A stretch of DNA of 64,000 nucleotides from positions 7,261,001 through 7,325,000 of the forward strand of contig WPIO01000008.1 in assembly GCA_009760855.2 (NCBI GenBank), given 5' to 3'. A program made the translations under genes and the position numbers. Below, in pieces: positions 33,435 through 45,751 of this stretch; within the stretch, counting starts at the first letter, position 1, and every line of letters begins with the position of its first letter. The notes beneath the pieces are model-generated. The model was given only the letters and a program-made list of their open reading frames with translations. It ran no database searches and was not told where the DNA came from. The DNA is from Cristatella mucedo (lineage: Eukaryota > Bryozoa > Phylactolaemata > Cristatellidae).

Positions 33435-34120
33435 TAGAATGAGGGGTGTGCATACTATGAGCTTATGCAACCGGCATGTGCAATCAGGCGCTTACAGCTG
33501 GTTAAACACAGCAGCTTGGCTTGTCTGTCGCGAGCTCGGCAGTTGCCACATCGCACCACTGCTAGCTGACCTGCACTGGCTACCAGTCAAGCAACGTATT
33601 GACCTCAAGGCTCTGTCACTCACTTTTAGGTCTCTTCATTCTTTGGCTCCAGCCTATCTATTAGATCTACTTCCCGCCAGGCCAAGCATCGTACCAGCCG
33701 CTTTTCGGAATTCAACTGTTTACCTATACCTCGTAAAAACCTTAAATCCTTTGGAGACCGTGCATTTAGTTCGTATGCTTCCAAAGACGGGAACTCACTC
33801 CCGATTTGCATTACGGCACCCCCTGACTTGATCACATTAAAAAAGAACTTAACGCACCTATTTATGATAGCATTTAGTGGATCCGTGATTCGTCCTTAAT
33901 GAGCTTATGCGTGCTGACACTTCGCATGCTACCACTAACCACACTTGCATTCTGACCCTGTGCATGTCACCCCTAACCATGTTATTCATGTTGTTTATCA
34001 AGCACGATACCAACCACTCACCATTCGATCGTGTTTCCTTTGCAGTAAATGCAAAGCGCCTTGAAAGATAAGAGTTCTCTGAGGGTGCTTTATCGAGTCT
34101 ATTATTATAATAATGTAAAA
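33435..34120 (+). mobile_element. LINE family A, 3' part
   Basis: The plus strand reads the C-terminal region of the family reverse transcriptase, including ACDLCH-like remnants, CHIAPLLADLHWLPVKQRID, SLTFRSLHSLAPAYLLDLL and, after a frameshift, FGDRAFSSYASKDGNSLP. A 3' UTR and the AAAGCGCCTTGAAAGATAAGAGTTCTCTGAGGGTGCTTTATC hairpin with a TATTATTATAATAATG tail follow. It is 5'-truncated and broken. Confidence 0.85.
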
Positions 34121-34520
34121 CTCGCTAGCCACGAACTCAATAGAATACACCTACTAACCGTTCGTGTTCCAGCTTATTCATTTACGTGTCTTTCGTAGCA
34201 TAGATATTTCGGTACGTCTTACTTAGTCAGCTTCATGCAAATTTCGGCTCTATCCATTAAATTTTGACTCGCTATTGAACCGGTCGATAGAGGCTGCGAT
34301 TATACGTTCTCAGTTTTTCGAAGGATTTGAATCTACTTGGTATGCAGAGTGCTATTGTAAATTAACCTTGTGATCGTGGTATTTTAACGTTCAGCATGTG
34401 CACTTACTTTTGGCCAAAAACAGCTAGATACGAGCACACATATAGAATCCATATGACACAAGGATAAGACTTTGCTAAGGATCACAAATAGATCAGCAAC
34501 CAGTTAACCACGTCAGGTAG
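34121..34520. other. No gene seen
   Basis: AT-rich spacer without recognised features. Confidence 0.3.
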
Positions 34521-34521
34521 T

Positions 34522-34725
34522 CGCGGATATGCTGCTGAGCAAGGCCTTGATAACCCAGAAGGTAAGATGCTCGATCTTCACGACCGGAGTCGACAGTTTG
34601 AATCCTGCAGTGGGCGATCCTTTATTGCCAACTGCGAGTGAGGGGGGAGGTATGATAGCCGTTAAGGCTCGCTCCTCTGCTGCAATAAAAAATGAGACTG
34701 CTATATCAGCTAAGATTTTTGTTAT
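34522..34725 (+). mobile_element. SINE family B, diverged copy
   Basis: Recognisable by CTGAGCAAGGCCTTGATAACC, CACGACCGGAGTCGACAGTTTGAATCCTGCAGTGGGCGATCCTTTAT (B-box) and a tail GCTGCAATAAAAAATGAGACTGCTATATCAGCTAAG. The A-box region is poorly preserved. Confidence 0.6.
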
Positions 34726-35267
34726 GTCATGCTTAACATGCTCCGAGGAGGATGTAGGCTTGTATGAGAATGCAACTGGCACAGTCGATGCTGCAGCATG
34801 CATGTCATAACCGAGTGAGGGAGGACCGAAGGAACCACGTTGCGACTCGATTCAACTACAAAATCCGGATACATATAAATCATAGCACAAAACAGTGAAG
34901 CCCCGATGAAACTTAAGTCATGCTGCAATCGCTGGCTCTATAAGCTGGTGCAAAACCGTGACCAAAATTGACTCTTGCAATGGAACCAATCGCTAGGTTG
35001 GCACTTGCAGTGCTAGGAAGTGACCTTTGAGAAAAAGCAGGAGAGAGACTTTTACGGAATCTTGGCAATAAAGTGGCTTATTTAGACAAAAAGCGTTTCC
35101 AAGTAAGCAAGTAGGCATCGACGACGGTAAGAACCCCGAGGCTGGAGATAAATAAAGCAAATGGCTCAATTACCCAAGTATCGGGGTAAAAGAACATTCA
35201 CAGCTGATGCTGTGCAACTCGATACGTATGTGCAATCGAAATATGTCGAGATTGTGTTGATTCTTAC

Positions 35268-35380
35268 GAAGAAGACTTAGCACCAGCTATGAACCAATCT
35301 GCCTGCGATCCTTCCAGCCAGGTTTCAGCACAGCTACTGCTTTCAGGTGGACAAGGGAATGTTCTTGGCGTATACGATCT
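35268..35380 (-). CDS. Candidate exon, gene unknown
   Basis: A 113-nt minus-strand open stretch with acceptor GTTATGTGTGAACAG, which has a fair T-rich tract, and donor TCTTC/GTAAGAA. It encodes RSYTPRTFPCPPESSSCAET and WLEGSQADWFIAGAKSS (phase 0 in, phase 2 out). It lies between the DSN1-like gene and the 31-33 kb gene on the same strand. It would need an intervening 2-to-0 exon to join the latter. It could be chance. Confidence 0.25.
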
Positions 35381-36072
35381 CTGTTCACACATAACAGAAC
35401 CAAGAATAAAAATGGATAATAAGGAGCATAAAACACGACAAAGACGAGCGACACGTGACACAATACATTCTGCTAGCTACTTTTTTCCTTGCGTTCCAAG
35501 CTGCACCGGCGGTTACATCACGATCAATCATGCGTAGACAATAAAGTCAGCAGCTGATCGGCAAGAACTTGTCACAGCAGCTGCTAGATGTCATAAGTCG
35601 ACTCAGCGTGATACGACGGGTAAGAAGCATCACAATATATAACAAGGAGTGCTATTTCCTTGTTAACGTGATACCAAGACAAACTCCGATGGCAGGAGTA
35701 CCACGTGGGCTCTCATCGGAACAGGCGACACGCCATCTAGGCTGTGAAAAGTTTTTAAAAAAAAGTCATCGACCTCAACAGTCCTCAGTGTACGTGAATT
35801 CTGCTTTTGACCTCAGCAGCCCGAGAATTAGGCACGATGCTCTATGGTCTGCCAGAGTGCTGACAGCGCATACTGACCGATAGTTTACACTAAATATAAT
35901 GTAAACACCACTGTGCACACCAAGCCGTTACTCCTCGCTCTGACCAACACAAGCAGCCGGACGACGAAGCAGTCCAGCACACGTGACCAGTCCAGCACAC
36001 GTGCTCGTGTAGCAACGAGAGTGGCGATATGACAACACCGAGTCGCAAAAGACCGATCTTGGCAGCACTGTG

Positions 36073-36134
36073 TCATCGATTGCCAAGCACTCGCGACAGC
36101 AGCTGCCTCGGAGTTTCGGGAACAGCTGCCATGG
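36073..36134 (-). CDS. DSN1: DSN1-like exon 7 (terminal)
   Basis: The acceptor is the best in the gene, a long pyrimidine tract ending CTCTTGCAG. The exon encodes AMAAVPETPRQLLSRVLGNR and stop TGA at 36073-36075. The TPRxLL tail parallels the C-terminal P-x-x-RKLL of vertebrate DSN1. It starts with two bases that complete a codon (phase 1), matching the 38711 donor. Confidence 0.6.
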
Positions 36135-39100
36135 CTGCAAGAGACACCAGCCAGAATCAGCAAACAGAAAGCGAGGCTTGGGACAAGCCCATGCGTCAGT
36201 TGAAGTTTCGAGAACTTCAGCACCTTAAAAAGTGATCGAAGCATTTCTAAAGATTAAATACAACAAGAAAGTAGTCCAAGATATACGCCCGATGCGTATG
36301 AATTGCACAGAAAACCAATCTAGTCATTTGATTTGGAGCATTCCCATCCCCCACCGTAAAAAGCTACTAGCTGACTTAACAGCCTCTTTTTGTATGGCGA
36401 CAGAAGAGCCTTAAAGGCTATCACCACCGCTTGCAGCTGTAATATGGGATCGCCCACTGCAGGATTCGATCCCACGACCTCGAGACCGAGGTCGTGAATA
36501 GCAACCACCTTACCTAGTCAGCCATCACGGCTCATCAAATTGAAACGAGTGTGCATGCTATAACAGAACTGTGTAGCACATTGACATCGACTGAATGACA
36601 AGCATACTACAGCATACCTTTACTACAGCGAAGTTAGCATACGGTGACTTGTGCAAACGCCAGTAGAGCTCACACTAGTACAACGAGGCAACAAATTATT
36701 CTGCTGCCGATTGTGGCACTTTCTTTCCAGCCATCTATCACTGCTACTTCATTGCAAATCATTTCACCGACTGCCCTCTAATTCTGATATGCTTAACAAA
36801 ACTTTTGTTGTTGCTAAGAGTGATGTTACGTGTGCGTATAAGAAACGTTACAGTTATTATTAAATATACCAGCTAGTCTGATCTTTGAATCCAAGAAATT
36901 CAGCCACGTTTCCCTTCCTTGTGAACTTAGAGGGGTCTCGTTCAAAATGCACATAAATACATTATTTCCCTCCTTCACCCCACCTTCCTCCTTCTCTATT
37001 CCTCACTCTCCTTCTCTTTCTCTCTTCTAGCTCTCCATGCACACCCAGCTGAACTGATCCAGTGGTCAAAACCATCATCACACCCCAAGATCTTCCAATG
37101 GTAACAAATTTGCTGTCCCTTCTTTAAACTTGAATACTCCTGGCAATGGAAGTGTTTTCTCTGTTACTTCCGAGACTGTGGAACTCGTTCGTTTCCACAA
37201 CTCCTACACAACGACATTGTTTTACCATGTGATGGTTCAGGTATCTCCTTTCCGATGGCTTTTTGCAGCTACATCTGTGCTAATTCCCCAATCAATTCAA
37301 TCTCATTCCTCTATACTTCCCACACTTTCTTCACTTCATGCAGTGAAAGCACTGCCACGTTTGTACACACGAAAGCCAGTACGGATTTCAGTGCACTACA
37401 GAGAGCATTGAGAGCACAGCATCCACCTCTAGTCTCTGTGGCTTTAGAAACTTATAGATAAAGAAGATACATAAATGATAAGTGATTCCAAAGGCCAACT
37501 GCAGCAGGGGAGGGGCAGTTCGACTCTTGCTCAGAGCATGCACATACCCCAACCCCAAAACAGAGCATCAATAAACTACAGAGCGCCACACCGACTAATG
37601 GTTACGCAAGATCACAGATAACAATAATTATAATAATGCACTTGATAAAGCGCCCTCAAGGAACTCAATCTCTTTCTAAGCGCTTTACATTTGCTGCAAA
37701 GGGAAATGCAATTGAATGGTGAGTAGTATCATGATTGATAAACAAACAACATGAATAACGTGGTTAGGGGTGACATGCACAGGGTCAGCATGCAAATGTG
37801 GTTAGTGGCAGCATGCACAATGTCAGCCACGCAGAAGCACAGATGACGTCCTGCAGTGCATGCAATTCGAGCTTGAGGCCTAGTATTAAAAACAAGCTAT
37901 CCGATTAGGAGTCACACAGAATGCAGTGGGTGCTGAAGAAGGTGGACGCAGTGTAGCTCATCGGCCTAGCCTCGTTTTGCAATATACTATCAGTGAATAG
38001 TGGACAGCCATTTGTGTCTGTCAACAGATGTGGCCACTATTAGTAATTGATTTGGACGAATTTCCAAGACAAAAATGCTTGACTCATTCGTGATCTAGTT
38101 ATAAACAGCTCTATAATTCATTGCATAGATGCGGAACAGTCAAAATTAACACACCGGCAAGAGCAGCACACATAATTCGGTCGACAAAAACGTCAATTGT
38201 GACGCATTTCCTCACGCATATGAGCTCCCTGCATTTCATTTAATATAAAACACTTTCTATTATTCCCTACATTGATGCATGATTTTTGTAGTAATACACG
38301 GGTACAGTATGTAAAAAGGTACCTGAACATAAATATAGGATCCTACAGGTATGCATATGCACGTATACCTACCTACATGCACATGCATGCACACTTGGGG
38401 TAATTAAAAAATTCTACCATGAAGTGATTCAGATGATAATGTCCTAAGAGCTGCATTGTGTAAGCCACTAGCAAGTAATTTTAGGCTCTGATGTTTTCAT
38501 AAGATTTAATTAGGCTCAGTCGCACTAAATAATTGTACACGTCCAGTCAAAGTTTCGATAATAGACGGCCAAATAGCCACGTTGCAGGCTCGAGGCGAGC
38601 TGTTGCCCAAGAGTTCACAAAAACCTAAAGTCACTCAAATTCAGCAAATCCATTATAGTCAAAACCGGTGACTGTTATGTAAACCAGCTAGTTCCCCCCA
38701 CCGTGCTCACCCAGTCGCCTTGCCTCCTCCGTCGCCTGAGCCGAGGCCACGACATCCAGGCGTCGTGCCACAGCCACAGTTCTTGAGAGGCACTGAACCT
38801 GCAATTAGCAGGCAATCCATCACTGCCAACGTACACGGCAGCCAGTTACCGAGTTCGGAAGACCAGAGAAGTGGCCAGCAAGCGAACCACAGAAGCAGCC
38901 GTGAGTACATGTGCTGCATTTCTCCAAGCACTGGTGGCAAGTCCCATATTGCCTCCCATCGTTGCACACCCCGAAGCAACACGATACAGTCCACGACCAA
39001 ATAGCTAACCTTGCAACAGAACAAGCGACCCCCAAAGGCAGCCCAAAAGTCTTTCGGCATGCCAACATTGCTGATGACGTGATGAGGGTGTGGGCTGCAA

Positions 39101-42100
39101 TCTTAGCAATGTGTGCATAGCATGGGCTGCTGCTCCGGCCTCGAAAGCGATCCGAGCAAGTCCTGCTCGGATGTGTTTCCACAAGGCTAGCACACTCCAT
39201 CACCAAGCTTCCGATGATGAGAGACACTTAACTTCGCTCTGACTGTCGATGTCTGAAAACCCTGACAGCTGTGGCCAGTGGGCACTCCCATTTCTGTCGG
39301 GTGCAGCCAGGTATGACAAGGGGCCCCGACCATGCACAACTTGGGTTGATGGTGGCAGTGTTATAGCAGCACTTTCTGAAAGAAAGAGGGTCGATCCAAG
39401 GCGAGCTGAGGACTCAATATGAGCAGAGGTCAGAGATGATCACAGGAAGAAGAATCACAGAAGATCACAGGACTCAATATGAGCAAAGATCGGAGATTAA
39501 GGTACGCGAGGCAAGACCCAACGACGAGTGGATGAAGGCTTCGGAGGCAGCAGGCGATAACGCCAGAAAGGAAAATAATAATAATAATGCATTTGAAATG
39601 GTGCCCTCAGAAAACTCATTCTCTTTCTAGGAACTTCACATTTGCTGCAAAAGAAGCATGATCGAATGGTAGGTCGAATGGCTGAATCGAGTGGTAGCAT
39701 GCTCAATAAATGACATGAATAACATGGTTAGGGGTGACATGCACAGGGTCAGCATGCAAGTGTGGTTAGTGGCAGCATGCGCAGTGTCAGCACGCATAAG
39801 CACATGAAGGACAAATCACAGGCACCCACTAAATGCTGTCATAAATAGGTGCGTTTTTTAAGTTCTTTTTAAATGTGGTCAAGTCAGAGGATGTCTCGAC
39901 ACAAGTCGGGAGTGAGTTCCAGGCTTTGAGAGCATACGAACTAAATGCACGGTCTCCAAAGGATTTGAAGTTTGTACGAGGTATTGGTAAACAGTTAGAT
40001 TCCGAAAAGCGGGTGGCACGATGCTTGGCCTGGTGAGGGAGAAGATCTGATATGTGGGCTCAAGCCTGATAATGAAGGGACCTAAAAGTGAGTGACAGAG
40101 CCTTGAAGTCAATACGTTGCTTGACTGGGAGCCACTGCAGGTCAGCAAGAAGTGACGTGATGTGGCAACTGCTACACTCACGAGAGACAAGCCTAGCTGC
40201 AGAGTTTTGCATCAGCTGTAAGTGCCTGATAGAATAAGGAGGCACCCACGTCAAGGCTGCCGTCAAAGTAGGAAGATGGCGATTACATACCTGCCATATG
40301 CAAGCAGTTAAGAAAAAAGTTAGTTATGAGTGTTTGCACTGAGTCAGCACAAGACAGAGCACACATAGCCATGGAACTCACTGGCGACTGATGCTACGAC
40401 ATCATCTAACTTAAAGACCTTGAAAAAAAAGCAAAAATAAGTTACTGCTCCTCACAGCATTGGCTCCGTCCAGGCGAAGTGTCTGTACTGTGTATGCTTA
40501 TGTGTGACAGCACACGTAAATTTCTCTTAGGGTACAATAAAAATGTCTTATCAAATTTGCTATTATTATCACTCGAGAGGCACAGGCTTCCTTGTTCCTC
40601 GTACTCCCAGCCACAAGGCCTCGTACTCCCAGCAGAGCAGAGCCACAGAAAGAGCCGAGCAGCAGAGGCAGCCCGAGCAGCACTTACAGCAAGCACGGCC
40701 TGCACTCGTGCACTCTGGACGGCCTGGGTCAGCTCCGATCCACTGACAGTGGTCCCGCTGGTCTCCGGGTCTGGCGCGCTGCCTGCTGCAGTGGCGGAAG
40801 CCGCTCGTGTGCGTGCTGCTGCCAGCTCGGCCACAGCTCGGTCGGCGTTGGCTCTGTGAGCTTGCAGCAGGCTCTCCCACTGGCGGGACTCTCGGGCCAA
40901 CCTGTGTGTACACGAACCCAACTGGAATGAACGCGAGCCGACGAATCTAGTTTGGTCCAGTGGTTAAGGTGCTCGCCCCCCCCCCGACCAAGGTCTGGCT
41001 GAGGTCGTGGGCTCGAGCCCGGAGGCATATGTGAAGCACCTGAATAGAGATTAAGCTCTCTTGGGGCGCTATACAAATGAATCTAGCAAGGCCGACCACC
41101 GAGCTCCCCGACAACTCTCAAATGGGACAGTAGCAATGCATGTAAAAAGGACGACAGTCCATAATTCGAGACAAAAGACATAAGGTAAAGTGCCGGAAAT
41201 TGGGCTTTGAAACTGCACTTTTAAATACATGGTGAAGTCTTAAAAGCCCACGCGATGTAATCAATGTTGTCACGTTAGTTTGCCCTTGTGGTTAAAGTAC
41301 TCAGCCTGACCAAGGTCATGGTGAATGTAACTGATAGTGGAGGTCTAGAGCTCGAGCCCCGAGGCATATATGAAGCCTTTAAATAGGGATTAAGTTTTCT
41401 TAAGGCACTGTGCAAATGAATTATCTTGCCTAATATTTTAATGTCATCTATTGACATACTCTAAAGTCAAGAGTCCAGATTATGTAAGTGTATGCACGTG
41501 TGCAACACACACACAAGGTACACATATGCACACATACATAAATTATAATACAACATCAACTGCTCTTGAGCAAATTATAGTGTGTGCATACGATGCCGTA
41601 AAAATCCTAGCTGCCACTGGCTGCCACTCAGTTAGGGCAATAAGATCCCCCAAGCCGTGCATACTTTAGGCATGCAAAAAATATAATAATCAGAAAGCAA
41701 ACACACACGTACTGATGGCACAGATAGATTTGGCACGACGTTGTCCCAATGCGATTCTTTAAGAAACTTCTAATCCATTTCGACGAAGAATGACAGCTCC
41801 TGTGGCTGACACTTGCAAGCAGTGAGAAGTTACAAGAACCGTAGGCCTTCACTTGCAACCACGAACTCCTCAGTATACTCACTGCCTGTGTTATTCGGAC
41901 CTCACAGAAGCTCTTTTGCAGAGCTGGTAGATGATAAGACTGGTCTGTATATCAGTTGTCTGGCATTTGTTATCATTTCCAAATATACATCAAAAATGAT
42001 GATTTATGGTGTATTTTGTTTTGCTTTGGCACGTCAGGTTTGGTAGATTTTGTATATCAAAGGTTGGGTGCATTTTAACATAATGCATTATGAATTATGT

Positions 42101-45100
42101 ATAATATAATTATTATATATTGACTTTCATTATGTTTACCGACCTAAATGCTGTGTTATTTTGTGTAGAGCAGTTCTTTTTCTCGGTTGATAGTGTCATT
42201 TAAATCAATGAATATATGTGATTTACAATGCCAAGGGAGTGTAAAAATTCTCCGAATATATTCTGCTACATCTGCAGGAGATTCTAGACGAATGACCATC
42301 GGCCACCGACCACTACAGTCATCAAGCAGTGCTATCGTGCCTACTTCGGATGCAAGCAGGGAGATCATGATAAGACATGTGCACCACATATGGTGTGAAA
42401 GCCGTGTGTAGAAAATTTGAGACAATGGTTTTAAGGTCAAAGCAAATGCATGCCATTTGGAGTACCGATGATTTGGATAGAATAAACTGACCGTGTTTCG
42501 GATTTATATCTGCATCATTAAAATGCCGGGCTTTAGCAAGAAGAAAGAGCACAAAATTGAATTTCCAAATCTACCATCAGCGATGCGACCTGTACCGCAC
42601 AGTGATGAGGTGTGAATTCCTGTTCACCTGTTACGCTTGATGATATATTGACTGACAGTGATTCGAGTTCAAGTGAAGGTGACAACGATGAAACCTTAAC
42701 TTGTTTTGATGTACCCACACCTAAACTAACGTCACAATCTGATTGTGATAACTTAGTAAGAGATCTTGACCTGCCCAAACAGTCGACTGAACTCCTTGGT
42801 TCTAGATTAAAAGAGAGAAATTTTCATGCACCAGGTACTATATTTTCGTGGTACAGACATCAAGAAAAATGGTTTCCTCCATACTTGTCGACAAAAAATT
42901 CACTAGTCTATTGCAGCAACGTCGAAGGTTTAGTTAACCAAATGAAAAAGTGCTGTGATCCAACAGAGTGGAGACTCTTCATTGGCTCATCGAACCACAG
43001 TTTAAAGGGAGTTTTACTTCACAATGGAAACGAACTTTCTTCTTTGCTGGTCGCACGTCCTGTACAGATGAACGAGACTTAAGAAAACATGAAAATACTT
43101 CTCGATGAAATCAAATATGATCAACACCAGTGGCAGATATGAGGCGATTTAAAAGTCACTGCCCTTCTGCTTGGACTTCAAGGTGGCTACATAAAATATC
43201 CATGCTGTCTGTGGGATAGTCACGCTGATGCTGTCCATTACCGCAAGAAAGACTGGCAAGAGCAAACAAATTTTGTACCTGGGAGTGACAACGTCCAAGA
43301 GCCTCCTCTTATCGACGGCAAGAAAATGCCACTTCCTCCCTTGAACATAAAACGTGGCCTAATAAAAAACCATGTTAATGCTTTAGACTAAGACGGTGAA
43401 AACTTCAAGTACTTACAAGAAACGTTTCCGAAAATTAACGAGGCAAAGACAAAAGCTGACGCTTTGTGTTGGTCCACAAATCAGAGAATGGTTCCAATAC
43501 ACACAGTTTAAAATGATTACGTTAGAGTTGCAGGTGTGGAGTAACTTTAAGTCTGTGGTAGAAAACTTTCTCGGCAATCACAAGTCTGCCGACTACTCGA
43601 GAATCGTTGAGTACACGATTCTACGCTACGATGCATAAAGTAGCAGAATGAGTATTAAGATACATTTTTTTAAATCTCACTATGACTATTTCCCATCAAA
43701 TTTAGGAGCATTCAGCAAAGAACCAGGTGAGAGGGTCCATCTGGACATATGTGAAATGGAGCGGGGACATGTGTGAAATGGAGCGTAGATATCGAGGCCA
43801 CTGGAATGTTAACATGATGGCCGATTATTGTTTGAGCCTGAAGCGCCACAATCCAGCTGCTGAGCATAGCAGAAAGTCGAGAAATAGGCAGTTTAAAGGA
43901 TCTGACTAAATGAAGGAAGATTCGTGTTTAAATTGTACATAACTTAAATGTTATTGTTATGAAGCAATTGTAAAATTCTATATATTGCATGTGAAAGTAT
44001 TGTGAAATAAGAAATGCAAATTGTTAAAAATCCTGATGTGCTGGGCTAAAACGAGTTACAAATCCTAAAAGAGCATCCCAAAATTTACTTAAATCACCTA
44101 TTAGGTTAAAAACAAACGACAGAAAGTTTTCATTTGCTGGCCAGTGTAAGAGCTAGCCACAGAAAGTTAACTGCAAACAGATGTGTGAAAGTCACATCCA
44201 TAGCATTCTTGGCAACTTGCTTCGAATGAGAAGACCGTATCTTTCTACTTAGTTCTAGTACAGGTTACGTAATCTATGTATCTCCGTCTGTAAATCCACA
44301 AAGCCACAAGAACCACGTAACTGTGATGCTGGAGAGTTTTCCAGAGTGCACTCAAAGCTTATGCAACTTCGGAGTAATGCCATCTCCCACCAACAGAATT
44401 CATTACATGCAACAAAGAGAAAGTGAGAAGCGTAGCTGAATCACGGGGGCAGTCGGGGAAAGGAGTACCATGCAAGTAACAGTTCAGGACGGCTGGAAAG
44501 GCTGTGCCTTAGTTGGCAGCAAGAGAGAAGCAAAAAAGAAACGGCAGGTTGGCTTAGCAGCGCTTCAGATTGAGACAGTCAGATAAAGAGCGCACAAGGC
44601 TCACGGCTCGATGCAAAGATTAAACTAAGAAACACTAAAGAGAGAAGACGTATATTTGACGAGGATGTAAGGGTAGCTAGTGCAATTTTAGCTCACTCAC
44701 GCCCGAATGGCCAACTCAGATATTCAGTTCTGCCCAGGCACAGCTTGGACATGGACAGGAGACAAACATAGAACACGATCTGCATTTACATCGACCGGAT
44801 CAAGAAAGAGTACGACATGAATATATATGCAATAAGTGACGCCCGACTATTGCACTGCACAGAGCGAGCAACCGAGTCGTGCTCGATTTAAAAAAGGCAC
44901 TGCCAGGTTCTCTTTCTCTCAGGACAGGGAGAGAGCAACAGAGATAGAGATGCAGAGCAGACAGGCTTGGAGAAGAGGAAATGAAAGCAAATGCTAGCGA
45001 ACGAACACACCCACACGAGCATGTGCGCAGGACAGAGCCAATTAAAATAGCAGCAGTCAGCACGTGGGACTCTTTCACAGCTTGCACTCAGGAGGCAAGG

Positions 45101-45717
45101 CACCACCTGGAAGTGGCACCACAGAAGTGGGAGGTGCGAGTAGCTCAAAAGGCTAGCCTGCCTGTAGCAGAATGCCGGAGGAGGGGGTAGAGCAAGGCGT
45201 GCCTTGAAGGCTACGGCAAGGAGACAAAGGAGCACTAACGGCTCTGAGCGGAACGCTCAAGACAGCAACGTGTGGCACGACGAACGTGCTAGCATGACGA
45301 CAGAGGCATCGAAAATACAAGACGAAACTGTCACTGTGCATGAGGAAAAAGTAGCGGAGCAGATAATGTCAAATACGTGCCATGGGGCACGAAAAAAGAT
45401 CAAGAGCTCTCAGCAAAAAGGCTAGCGCTGCATCAGCAGCTGGGGACTGAAGACGCGTGACGTCGGATGAAGAAAGTGCAGAACGAGCAAACCGTGGACA
45501 CATCGGTGGGAGTCGAGCTCGTGAAAGTGCAAACGAACACATCACGTATAAGCTCGTTGCCGAATGACAAGGGACTGCAATGCAAAAAAAGATACACGAC
45601 CACCGAGTCTAATTAATTAGAGCAAGCATTGTTTGCCTGGAACGTCGGAGAATTGAAGTTCCTGCTGCATTGGTGCTACTACCGTGAGCAAGCATTTGCA
45701 AGCCGCATAACCGCCCC

Positions 45718-45751
<34 letters not shown>

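Noticed and set aside
35289..35537. 82-codon plus-strand ORF starting with ATG
   Set aside because: The minus strand has the better splice-bounded open stretch here, and the plus frame shows no motif. Neither is certain.
38720..39227. Plus- and minus-strand open frames of 94-135 codons
   Set aside because: They overlap the better supported 88-nt spliced exon 38711-38798 in other frames and have no motif.
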